64,000 bases of DNA from Neobittarella massiliensis (ex Bilen et al. 2018). Its GTDB lineage: Bacteria; Bacillota; Clostridia; Oscillospirales; Ruminococcaceae. The position numbers and the translations under genes are program-made. Positions within the stretch are counted from its first letter, which is position 1; each line of letters starts with the position of its first letter. Below the pieces are notes generated by a model that made no database searches, was not told the DNA's origin, and worked only from the letters and a program-made list of their open reading frames with translations. Below are positions 9,301 through 17,300 of this stretch, one piece after another. The stretch spans positions 1-64,000 of the forward strand of contig NZ_OKQO01000006.1 in assembly GCF_900289145.1 (NCBI RefSeq). The letters are read 5' to 3'.

Positions 9301-10573
9301 CCAGGAGGACATCACCGCAGCAGACGGTTCCGTGATCCCGGCAGACGGGCTTCTGGAGATCGTTTCTGTGAATGAGAACGGCCAGGCCGTTTGCAGCACC
9401 GACCTGCCTTTCGGCAGCTTCTACCTGAAGGAGCTTTCCACTGACAGCCATTACCTGCTGAATGGCGAAACCTTCCCGTTCACCTTTGAGTACGGCGGGC
9501 CTTCTGTTGCCGTGGTAGAGATTTCCGCTAATGATGGCGAGGCTGTCACAAACGAGCTGATCCGCGGCGAAATCAAGGGCCTCAAAACCGATGAGAACGG
9601 CACGGGCCTGGGCGGGGCTGTAATCGGTCTGTTTAAGTCCGATGAAACCGAGTTTACCGCCGAAAACGCCCTTGCCACCACTACCTCAGCGGACGACGGC
9701 AGCTTTTCTTTCACCAATGTGCCTTACGGTGATTGGGTGCTGAAAGAACTGGAAAGCCCGGAAGGGTTCATCCTCTCCGATGAAGTGATTCCCGTTACTG
9801 TGGAGGAAGATGGACAGGTTGTAGAGATTTCCCTTGCCAATGAGCGTGTGTATGGTGATCTGCGGCTCACCAAGGTGGATAAGGATTATCCCGATAACAA
9901 ATTGACGGGCGCTGAATTTGAAGTGTACCGCGATACCAACGGCAACAAAGAGCTGGACGAGGGTGACGAGCTGCTGGGCAAGCTGGAGGAAACCAGCACC
10001 GGCATTTACGAGATGTCCCACATCCTCTACGGCGGCGTGTTCGTAAGGGAAACCAAAGCGCCGGAGGGCTTCCTGCTGGATGAAAACGCCTATTATGTGG
10101 AGATCACCGAGAACGGCAAGATTTACGAGGTAGAGAACGAGGCCGGGATTGGTTTCACCAACATGGCCCAGACTGGCTCCCTGCGGATTGAAAAAACGTC
10201 CAGCGACGGCAAGGTGGAGGGCTTCTCCTTCCGCGTGACCGGGGCCAACGGCTACGACCAGACCTTCAAAACGGATAAAAACGGCGAAATCTTCATCGAG
10301 GGCCTGCGCGTAGGCGATTACACCGTGTCCGAGGTATCGGATGGGGCCAGCGCCAACTATGTGCTGCCTGCGGATAAAAAGGTGACGATTCTGGCGGATA
10401 AGACCACTGTGGCGCAAATGCACAATGAGCTGCGCGACACCCCGAAAACTGGTGACGACAGCAAGCCGTGGCTGTGGGCGGCCCTGATGGGCGTATCCGC
10501 TATGGGCGCTGCCGCCCTGGGCGTTGCGGCCTATGTGGGCAAGCGCAAAAAGGACAACCATACCGCAAAATAA
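6344..10573 (+). CDS. SpaA/Cna-B repeat adhesin with thioester domain and sortase signal
   Basis: This 1409-aa surface protein begins at an ATG after AAGGAGG. Residues 1-31 form a signal peptide ending AFA-AG. The N-terminal domain (about 35-330) has YCIEPG with Cys 87 and TQLLVWE with Gln 162, the pair expected to form the internal Cys-Gln thioester of bacterial thioester adhesion domains. About ten Cna-B/SpaA-like repeats follow, each with an early Lys (KTSEDG, KVDAETG, KVDKDYP) and a closing E in GxYxxxE, the pieces of intramolecular isopeptide bonds. The C-terminus has TPKTG near residue 1366, a hydrophobic helix and KRKK, a sorting signal close to LPXTG. A class B sortase at 41787 on the same element could anchor it. 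It probably promotes mating-pair or host-surface adhesion; ligand unknown. Confidence 0.9.
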   Translation: MKALRKPLSLFMAMLMCLGIFAGTGTTAFAAGETMTTYMVEFPRASDPNKAGWGHSAMNFLGGWSTGENNGFTIHTQDSFNGKVIYCIEPGVSVHSGDQFTGRGEDFWDDYPSDLNPTIPPDTIKEYIGRIMTYGWQGNASTSWMTDDPEDASKMAGAIATQLLVWETVVGERDSQFNHVDANAQGKNNIAEYTSPENPLYSEIFSQYSAIESAVKRHTMLPSFFSSTADAGAYELKWDGQQYSLTLTDTNGVLGDYTFTSNITGLNFSVDGNQLTITSSQAIKGSVTVKAEKISAQRSGVVVWTDGIIGGGKQDFATYGETVSDYMVGYLNLEVKTGNMKLVKTSEDGQVAGISFTITGEGYSATKTTNEAGEIDISDLNPGVYTVTEQSIDKYEPQESQRVTIVSGQTATVTFSNVLKRGSLEVTKTSEDGLVEGMTFHLYGTSLSGQPVDEYAVTDGNGVARFENVLIGTGYVLEEVDTPIRYVVPDSQTATIEWNEVTHKSVNNVLKKFRVTVTKSDVETGAPQGDGSLAGATYGLYKGDTLIDSYTTDENGQFTTGYYVCDSDWTIREINPSEGYLLDSSIHKVGAEPELYEIELNDTANDVTEQVIKGDIAIIKHTDDGETQIETPESGAEFQVFLKSAGSYENAKESERDVLVCDENGFAQSKKLPYGTYIVRQTKGWEGRELMDDFEVYIAQDGQTYRYLINNANFESFIKVVKVDAETGVTIPYAGAGFQIYRPDGSKVEMTFTYPTPTTIDTFYTNSEGYLVTPEKLEYGAGYSLVEVQAPYGYVLDSTPVYFDVTEDNSSVEGGVTVIEVTKPNMAQKGIIKVSKTGEVFSSVTENEGVYQPVYEVQGLPGAVFEITALEDVYTLDGTLRYSAGEVVDTITTGEDGTAQSQPLYLGKFQVKEIQFPHGMVDTGENVTNVELVYAGQEVEVTETSASFYNQRQKALVTLDKVLEQDETFGIGMNGEISAVTFGLYAQEDITAADGSVIPADGLLEIVSVNENGQAVCSTDLPFGSFYLKELSTDSHYLLNGETFPFTFEYGGPSVAVVEISANDGEAVTNELIRGEIKGLKTDENGTGLGGAVIGLFKSDETEFTAENALATTTSADDGSFSFTNVPYGDWVLKELESPEGFILSDEVIPVTVEEDGQVVEISLANERVYGDLRLTKVDKDYPDNKLTGAEFEVYRDTNGNKELDEGDELLGKLEETSTGIYEMSHILYGGVFVRETKAPEGFLLDENAYYVEITENGKIYEVENEAGIGFTNMAQTGSLRIEKTSSDGKVEGFSFRVTGANGYDQTFKTDKNGEIFIEGLRVGDYTVSEVSDGASANYVLPADKKVTILADKTTVAQMHNELRDTPKTGDDSKPWLWAALMGVSAMGAAALGVAAYVGKRKKDNHTAK

Positions 10574-10608
10574 CGGCGGTTTGAATCTGTGTAAGGAGGA
10601 ATGATTTT

Positions 10609-10698
10609 ATGGAACTGAAAGCGATTATTGCCATTGCGCTGGTGGTATTCATCATCGGCGGCCTGATTTTCCTGAAAGTCAGAAGCCGGAAGAAGTAA
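10609..10698 (+). CDS. 29-aa single-pass membrane peptide
   Basis: AAGGAGGA precedes an ATG that encodes MELKAIIAIALVVFIIGG and continues with LIFLKV and a basic RSRKK tail. It is therefore a tiny protein with one transmembrane helix and a cytoplasmic basic end. It lies 35 nt after the adhesin gene and is closed by a terminator hairpin, so it is likely cotranscribed with the adhesin. It may assist secretion or sorting of the adhesin; I do not know a family. Confidence 0.65.
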   Translation: MELKAIIAIALVVFIIGGLIFLKVRSRKK

Positions 10699-10704
10699 CC
10701 AGCC

Positions 10705-10733
10705 AGGGGCGGCCATGCGGGGCCGCCCCTTTT
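10705..10733 (+). terminator. Terminator after the adhesin unit
   Basis: AGGGGCGGCC (10705-10714) pairs perfectly with GGCCGCCCCT (10721-10730) and ends in TTTT. It may stop or attenuate transcription into the next gene cluster. Confidence 0.75.
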
Positions 10734-10762
10734 ACATACCAAAAAAGAAAGGAGCTTTGCAG

Positions 10763-11005
10763 ATGAGAGAACGATTTGAACAACGGCTGTTCCGCATCTT
10801 TGCCCAGGCTGGTTACTCCCCGGTGCAGCTTCTCACCATCACCCCGGAGGAGATGGTGGAGGTCCCCGGCATTACCGTTCCCAACATCCGGGCGGTGCTG
10901 TGCGTCCAGAACAAGGTGCTGGCAGACCGGAATAAAGTCCGCAGCGGCAGGCTGGTGGAGGAATTGCTGAAAGAAGCTGAAGAAAGCAGGTGTTGCCATG
11001 AATGA
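10763..11005 (+). CDS. Small unknown ICE protein with a HhH-like segment
   Basis: This 80-aa protein starts after AAAGGAG. Its middle, ITPEEMVEVPGITVPNIRAV, resembles a helix-hairpin-helix (two helices joined by a VPG-I hairpin) as in DNA-binding HhH proteins or the RNA polymerase alpha C-terminal domain; this is an inference from pattern only. It ends KEAEESRCCHE. It overlaps the next gene by 8 nt and heads a run of seven tightly spaced genes (10763-14312) before the giant methylase/helicase. Confidence 0.7.
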   Translation: MRERFEQRLFRIFAQAGYSPVQLLTITPEEMVEVPGITVPNIRAVLCVQNKVLADRNKVRSGRLVEELLKEAEESRCCHE

Positions 11006-11237
11006 ACTGCACCTGCTGGACATACTGGCGGCTCGGCATGGCTGTTTCATCTCCGACTTAAATCTTTCGCCTATCCTGCGGCGGGCGGCCCTTTTGGACC
11101 TGTGCAGGATGGATGAGAACAGCTACCCGCTGTCTCAATGGCAGGACACGGTGCGCTACCTTACCGGGGATGAACGGGATTTTGCCAGTGTAAAGGAAAT
11201 CAAAGTATTTATTAAACAGGAATTGGAGGCAGAGTGA
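10998..11237 (+). CDS. Small unknown ICE protein
   Basis: This 79-aa acidic protein, MNELHLLDILAARHGCFISD at its start, overlaps its upstream neighbour by 8 nt and touches the next gene at 11237 (TGATG). It is predicted to be soluble and mainly helical, with SQWQDTVRYLTG in the middle. I do not recognise a family. Coupling to both neighbours suggests a role in the same process. Confidence 0.7.
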   Translation: MNELHLLDILAARHGCFISDLNLSPILRRAALLDLCRMDENSYPLSQWQDTVRYLTGDERDFASVKEIKVFIKQELEAE

Positions 11238-11860
11238 TGAACGATGATTCCACAGAAAAACGCATGGCCGGTGATTATGAGATTATCCAGGCGGTGCAGA
11301 TTGGCGACCGCGAGGTTGTCCTGGGGGAAAATCCGCAGGATGAAACCGGCATGAAGTATATGTGCGCCTTTTGTCGGCAAAACGCCTTATTTGCAGAATA
11401 CAGCGAAGTGATGGCCAGTGATGATTTCCCGGAGATTGTGGAGCTGTTCGGCCAGCGGGTTGCCGAGCAAGCGCAGAAAACCCACATAGAACTCAATAAG
11501 CCCCGCATACAGGGCATAGACGACCGCCCCATTACAGCGGAGGGCTGCATCCCCATTTCCTATGAGGATGATCTGCACGGGAAAATCGTGGTGATAAAGC
11601 CGGAGGTGCTGCGCCGGGAATACCGCAGGGCCACTCGCCAGCTCAAGCTCTGTATGGGAGGCTTTGGGGCTTCCCCGCACAGCAGGGGGTCAGCCTGTTA
11701 CTGCGTTGACCTTTATACTGGAAAAGAAAGCCGCTATGAGCGCATGGACGTGCTGGGAACGATACAGCCGGAGGACCTTCCCGGCTGGGCCAAGCATGGC
11801 CTTACTGCGATTCAGCAGGAACAGGCCAAAAAGAAAACCGCAAAGGAGCGTGAGCGATGA
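11237..11860 (+). CDS. Unknown ICE accessory protein, about 207 aa
   Basis: The ATG at 11237 follows TTGGAGG and overlaps the previous stop. The protein begins MNDDSTEKRMAGDYEIIQAV and contains EVVLGENP, a YMCAFCRQN segment with two Cys, and a C-terminal half with RRATRQLKLCMGGFGASPHS. The beginning (DYEIIQAVQIGDREVVLGEN) is similar in layout to the next protein (AGYIITDSCHVGDSEFVLGV), so the two share an N-terminal domain. The C-terminal half, ending in a Lys/Glu-rich tail, resembles ICE proteins that repeat large parts of the same family. No enzyme motif is visible. Confidence 0.75.
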   Translation: MNDDSTEKRMAGDYEIIQAVQIGDREVVLGENPQDETGMKYMCAFCRQNALFAEYSEVMASDDFPEIVELFGQRVAEQAQKTHIELNKPRIQGIDDRPITAEGCIPISYEDDLHGKIVVIKPEVLRREYRRATRQLKLCMGGFGASPHSRGSACYCVDLYTGKESRYERMDVLGTIQPEDLPGWAKHGLTAIQQEQAKKKTAKERER

Positions 11861-12495
11861 TGGATTACAGAGAAAACGCCGGATATATCATTACGGATTC
11901 CTGTCATGTGGGCGACAGCGAATTTGTCTTGGGTGTTCATTTGACAGCGCCCCAGCAGTTTGTCACCTGGAAATGTAGTAACCGGACGGACTACGATTGG
12001 GGCCACTATTTCAGCGACCTGTTTTCCGCGCAGAAGGATTTGGTGGCGCGGGCGCAGGAGGAGGTGCAGTGCCTGGAGGAACAGCGGCAAAACACCATTG
12101 CGCCGGAGGCCCCGCCCTATTCCCCATGGGGCAAAGTCCAGGAGTGCGAAACGCTCTGCCCCGGCGTTTATTCCGTTTCTACCCCAGGGCATGGCGGCGT
12201 TATGGTGCGGCGGGAGCTGGCGGAAAAGGTATTCCGAAAAGAAGCGATGGGCTGCGGTTTTATAGCGAGCGGTTATCTTTGCTTTGAGGAAGATAATGAC
12301 GCGCAGGTGGCTCTCCGGGAGCTGATGGATAAAAAGATGATCCAGGCTCCGGTGAACGGGCGCTTTGCCCCCGGTGCGTATGAGGCTGTTATCAATAGCA
12401 GCGTGCAAATTCACCACCCCGAATATTGGCAGGCAAGGGAAAAAGCCATATCGGAGCAAAAACGACAAGCGAAAAAGAAAGGACGTGAGCGATAA
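11857..12495 (+). CDS. Unknown ICE accessory protein, related N-terminus to its neighbour
   Basis: This 212-aa protein starts at an ATG overlapping the previous stop (ATGA) with AAAGGAG upstream. Its N-terminal 60 residues (IITDSCHVGDSEFVLGVHLT, then a W-K-C-S-N-R-T-DYDWGHYF segment) match in layout the first domain of the preceding protein. The second half contains WGKVQECETLCPGVYSVSTP and GCGFIASGYLCFEEDNDA. The tail is basic (KKKGRER). Function unknown; no signal peptide or membrane segment. Confidence 0.75.
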   Translation: MMDYRENAGYIITDSCHVGDSEFVLGVHLTAPQQFVTWKCSNRTDYDWGHYFSDLFSAQKDLVARAQEEVQCLEEQRQNTIAPEAPPYSPWGKVQECETLCPGVYSVSTPGHGGVMVRRELAEKVFRKEAMGCGFIASGYLCFEEDNDAQVALRELMDKKMIQAPVNGRFAPGAYEAVINSSVQIHHPEYWQAREKAISEQKRQAKKKGRER

Positions 12496-13451
12496 TGGAA
12501 CTGACAATTACCAGCATGACCCCGGCGGATCGCCTGTATGCGTACAACCAGAGCAGCCAGCTTGAAGGGCAAACCGGCTGTATCGGCCATCTGCGCGGGG
12601 ATTTTGGCGCTGGAAAAGAGTTTTACACTTCCTGGTTCGACCATCGGAGGGAATACAAGACGGACGAGTTTAAGGCGGAGCTTGATGAGGTGGTCAACAC
12701 TCTGCGGGAGAAGAATGGGCTGCTCTGTACCCGTGACAGCATGACCAGGTTTTGCTATCAGAACCCGGAGGCTGAGTTTGAGGGAAACTACTGCGCCGAG
12801 TATGGTTTTAAGGTGCAGACGCCGCAGCACACCTATATGCTCCGGTGCAATCCCAATTATGGAGACTACAACTTTTACCTCTACGCCTACGTTTCCCGAT
12901 TCCTGGAACACCACATGGAAAAGGCCAAACAGGGTATCCGGTTTATCACGCCCGGCTACAAGGAGCTGTTCCGCATTCCCGACGGCGACCACATCCGCAT
13001 TTTCACTGGCGGCGGAGAAACCCGCGACCGCACCTGCCGGGTCATCGACGAAACCCATTTTGAAACCAGCGGCGGGTATTCCAGCGCCCTGTATCATATC
13101 TGCGAATTTGCGGAGCGATTGGAGCAAACTCACGGGAGCGTGATCCCGCTGCGTTCTTCTCTGCCGGTGCAGTGTTTTAGTGTACTGCCCTCATCCGGGG
13201 AGCTGATTCTTCTGACCAGGGGCGAAAAAGGCTACAGCCCTTGCTATGATTTTTCAACTCCTGACGCTCAACAGAACCGAGAGTTTGCAGACGACCGCAA
13301 TGTGAAGAATGGCGTTACCAAAGCACAGGAGGCCGCCATGCTTGCCGGCTCCATGCTTGGCTGGCAGACTCCCGCCGCCGATCCCAGAAACTATGACGAG
13401 CAGGGGCAGCCTATCAAGCCCAGGCAGAAAGACCGGGGTGAAGCCCGATGA
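12495..13451 (+). CDS. Unknown ICE accessory protein, 318 aa
   Basis: It begins MELTITSMTPADRLYAYNQS one base inside the preceding stop. An N-terminal block has QTGCIGHLRGDFGAGKEFYT and SWFDHRREYKTDEFKAELDE. A middle block has YGFKVQTPQHTYMLRCNPNYG with NFYLYAYVSRFLEHHME. The C-terminal block includes CRVIDETHFETSG and LYHICEFAERLEQ, which I associate with the accessory domains found in large polyvalent proteins of conjugative elements. No catalytic motif could be assigned. It overlaps the next gene by 4 nt. Confidence 0.75.
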   Translation: MELTITSMTPADRLYAYNQSSQLEGQTGCIGHLRGDFGAGKEFYTSWFDHRREYKTDEFKAELDEVVNTLREKNGLLCTRDSMTRFCYQNPEAEFEGNYCAEYGFKVQTPQHTYMLRCNPNYGDYNFYLYAYVSRFLEHHMEKAKQGIRFITPGYKELFRIPDGDHIRIFTGGGETRDRTCRVIDETHFETSGGYSSALYHICEFAERLEQTHGSVIPLRSSLPVQCFSVLPSSGELILLTRGEKGYSPCYDFSTPDAQQNREFADDRNVKNGVTKAQEAAMLAGSMLGWQTPAADPRNYDEQGQPIKPRQKDRGEAR

Positions 13452-13993
13452 AGGAGGAAAGACACGTTATCTGGAGCAATTATGGCCTGGACTATGAGGA
13501 TTGGAGGGATGACCTGGAGGCGGACTACCCGGATTTATCCGAAGATGAGCGCATTTCCCTGATGTATGAGATCAATGGGGATTACCTGGATGATGAACGC
13601 GCCAACCTCAATGTGCAGCTCTCCCAACCGATTTTAGTCGTAGGCGACCTGGGCCTGTGGAATGGTCGGCGCATGGGATATAAGGAAATCCCCAGCGGCA
13701 ATATCCGGGACTGCCTGTATTCCGATACGGATTATTCCACCTGGTATGTGGACCGGCTGGGTGATCTGCGGTGCGACGCCATCCACCATGATGGCACGAA
13801 CTTTTATCTTTACCGCGTTTACAAGGACAGCGCCAGCCCTTCTCAAATTGAACTGCTGAAAGAAAAACTATATCGCGGCATTGCAACCCGCGCCGATATT
13901 ACGAGAGTGACCCGCAGGCTGGGCGACGACATCGCCAAAGTCTACGGGTTTTCCATTCCCCGGCAGCGGCAGGCCGTCGCCATGGAAAGATGA
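13448..13993 (+). CDS. Unknown acidic ICE protein, 181 aa
   Basis: The ATG overlaps the previous stop (ATGA). The protein starts MKEERHVIWSNYGLDYEDWR with a very acidic first 60 residues (DDLEADYPDLSEDER), then NLNVQLSQPILVVGDLGLWN and RRMGYKEIPSGNIRDCLYSD. An acidic DNA-mimic-like N-terminus would fit an anti-defence role, but that is speculation. No known domain is recognised. Confidence 0.72.
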   Translation: MKEERHVIWSNYGLDYEDWRDDLEADYPDLSEDERISLMYEINGDYLDDERANLNVQLSQPILVVGDLGLWNGRRMGYKEIPSGNIRDCLYSDTDYSTWYVDRLGDLRCDAIHHDGTNFYLYRVYKDSASPSQIELLKEKLYRGIATRADITRVTRRLGDDIAKVYGFSIPRQRQAVAMER

Positions 13994-14003
13994 GGTGATA
14001 AAA

Positions 14004-14312
14004 ATGGCGTCTTTACCGCCCGTAAAACTGGATACGCATGAGGACTGGTTCAACTTGCTGATGACGGTTCTCCATCAGCAGGCGGAACAGAACCCCTATG
14101 AAGAATACCGGGAGATGGCTCAAAAGCTGATCGACCAGTTTATGCGCTATGGGAGGCCCTTTGTTGACAGTGACCATGCGCCCTGCGTGGCGCTTCGGAT
14201 GTACCCGAAGGAGGCCGGAAATACCATCTGGCTGTTGCTGCTCTCCCTGTGCAATCAATATGACCCTGATAAGGATTACAGCGCAGAACTGAAAGCTGCG
14301 AAAAAAGAATAA
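14004..14312 (+). CDS. Small unknown ICE protein, 102 aa
   Basis: The ATG at 14004 lies 6 nt after GAGGTG, favoured over an upstream GTG. The protein (MASLPPVKLDTHEDWFNLLM at its start) is mainly helical, with FMRYGRPFVDSDHAPCVALR and a closing KDYSAELKAAKKE. It ends 18 nt before the giant methylase/helicase gene, to which it is probably coupled. No family recognised. Confidence 0.7.
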   Translation: MASLPPVKLDTHEDWFNLLMTVLHQQAEQNPYEEYREMAQKLIDQFMRYGRPFVDSDHAPCVALRMYPKEAGNTIWLLLLSLCNQYDPDKDYSAELKAAKKE

Positions 14313-14330
14313 GAAAAGGAGGGGCAACCG

Positions 14331-17300
14331 ATGGCGATACGATATAAAGCCTTGACGGAGCTGTACCAGGAAACGCAGCGCAGCGTGACAGCTCCTGACC
14401 AGTGGCGGGCGTTTCTGGCTTCTGCCTGCCGCAACTACCGGCTTTCTTTCGATGAACAACTGCTTGTCTACGCCCAGCGCCCAGACGCCACCGCCGTCCT
14501 GGAGATCGAGCGATGGAACCGGCAATTTGGGCGCTGGGTAAACCGGGGCGCAAACGGCATTGCCGTTTTTGACGGTGAACACAATGGAAAACCCCGACTG
14601 AAATACTACTTTGATATTTCCGATACCCATGAGGCCCGGTTCCCCCGCCCCGTCCCCCTTTGGACGGTGCGGGAGGAATATGCGCCGGACATCATTGAAA
14701 CGCTGGAAAACAGCTTTGGAGAGCTGGAGCGCAAGGAGGATTTGGGTGAAGCACTGCTCTCTGCGGCAAAGAACGCCGTGGAGGACAATATGCCCGACTA
14801 CCTGGCAGAATTGAAAACCCTCACGGAAGGCAGCTTTCTGGAAGAACTGGATGAGCTGAACCTGGAAGTGGAATACCGCAGGGCGGTGCAAAACAGCATT
14901 GGATATATGCTGCTGGTGCGCTGCGGCCTTGACCCGTCTGAATATTTTGAGGACATGGATTTCCGGGATGTGACGGACTTTAACACCCCGCAGACGTTGA
15001 ACGCTTTAGGCGTGGCCACCGGGGACATCTCCCAGATGTGCCTTTCCGCCATTTCCCGCACGGTTCTTGCCCTGCAAAGACAGCCCCAAAAAGAAAATCG
15101 CACATTTGAACCCCAGCAGAAAAACCAGTATGCTGTAACTGAACAGGAAAACACACAGCTGGAAAGGAGTTTTGAATATGACCGAGATCACTTACACCAG
15201 GCAGGGCGACTACAATCTGCCGAACCTTCTGCCGCCCCAGGAGGAGCCGGTTCCCCATGGGAAATACGCATTGCTTCGGAAGAAATTCCTCAAGGAGCAC
15301 CGCAGGGTGACGTACACCAACCTGCTGACCAGCGGCAAGCTGAACAGCCATCTGGCGGAGATCCAGCAGACCGCCCAGCGCCGGATGGAGCAGATCGTGG
15401 CGCAGATGGCCAAGAACCAGGGCGTGACAGAGGAACTGAAAGCCAGCGACCAGATGAAGTGGGTGCAGATGATGAGCAACCTGCAGAACGCGGCGGAGGA
15501 AACGGTGCTGGCGGAGCTGATTTACAGCTAATTGATGAACCGGAAGAAAGCGCAGGTGGCGAACAGCTCCCTGCGCTTTTGGATGAAAAGCAGATCATGG
15601 CCATCATCGCCAACAAAGATGATGACCTGAAATATAAGAAAAATCAGATCGAGCTTTTCTTTTCGGTTCACAGCGACGTTCAGGAACGGGCCGACTACCT
15701 GAAATCCGCTTATCAGGACCGGTACACTGAGATCATCGCTGACGGGCAGCGCCTGGGATATAAGCCCCAGGAGAATGGCCTGCTCATGTGGGAAGGCTCT
15801 TACCCATCCCGCACCAGGGAATCTGTATTTTCCTGGGAAGTGGTGGCAGGCTGGACCGCCCAGCTTATTGACAAAAAAGAATACTTCATTCAGACGGACA
15901 TCCCGCAGCTCCCTACCCAAGAGAGCCAGCAGATGTCCCTTTTTGATTTTGCGGCGTTTCAGCAGCCAACCCAGGCCGAGGGTACGGCCAAACCATCCAT
16001 TTTCCCTCACCCGGCTCTGCCTCAGCAGGTAATCGACGAGGCGCTGTGCATTGGTGCTAACGACCAGAACAGCCGCCTCATCATCTGCGCCTATTTCAAA
16101 AAGGATAAGCCGGACAATGCCAGGTTCCTGGCAGAGCACTATGGAGAGAACGGCGCTGGCTTTTATCTGGATGGCCGACAGTATGCCATCTGGTACAACG
16201 CCGAGGGAATCCGCATTGCCCAGGGCGAAAGCGCCCAGCGTTCCAGCGCCACCCTCATCCCCTGGGAACAGGCGGCGGCCCGTATCCGGGAACTGCTGGA
16301 CTTGGGCCGATATATGCCCCAGAGCGAGCTTGACCGGGTGGATGAGTATGAGCGCCAGCAACGGGCCGCGCAGCTATGGTATCTCCGGCAGGATTTTGCA
16401 GAAGGCACTGCCGACGCGGGCTATCTTCCCACGGTGAATACCATTTACGGTAAAAATCATGGGTTTCCAGAGGAAAGCGCCGCCATAAGCGATTTGTTAG
16501 GCCATCCGGAGGGGCTGCAGAACCTGCGGGATGAGCTGGAGCAGTTTGTCCAGGCATACAGAGAGAACCGGGAACTGCTGCGATTCCATTTCCACCGTCC
16601 GCAAAAATTGCTGGAGCAGCTTTCCGACCTGCAGCGGGAACCGCTGCACTTTACCGCCGCCGAAGGGTACGCCCCCCAGCGGCGTTTTTTCATCTCCGGG
16701 GACGAGATCGACAACCTTCTCCGGGGTGGAAAACGCAGCACCGATTACCGGCTGGCCGTGTATTCTTTCTATCGCAACCACACAGAGCGCAAGGAACGGG
16801 AGAATTTCTTAAAGCACTACCACGGCGAGTACAGCGGCCATTCCAGTGGGAATGACGATGTGACCTACCAGCTCAGTAAAGGCGTTTCTTTCAGCCACGG
16901 CAGTATCACCGCCCCCTACGCCAAGGTGGAGCTGAAATGGAACGCCGTGGAAAAGCGCGTCAGCGCCATGATCGCCCAGGGGCGGTTCCTCACCGATGAG
17001 GACCGCGCCGCCATGCCGCAGTATGAGAAGCACCAGCTTGCCCGGAATATCCGCACTTTCTTTGAAAACGTACCCCAGGAGCAGCCCCACCCCTATCCCT
17101 TTGGCTTTGACTATTGGGACGCGGTGAAGCTCATCGAGCCGCAGCTTGACGACCCGGCCCGTGTGGAAGAAATCTATCAGATGATGGTCCCCATTTGGGA
17201 GGCCACCCCGCAGGATGACAGGATGTACGCCCTGCGCCAGCAGGCGTTTGAAAACCTCACTGCCTTCCGGCAGGGAACCTTCACGCTCTTTGCAGAGCAC

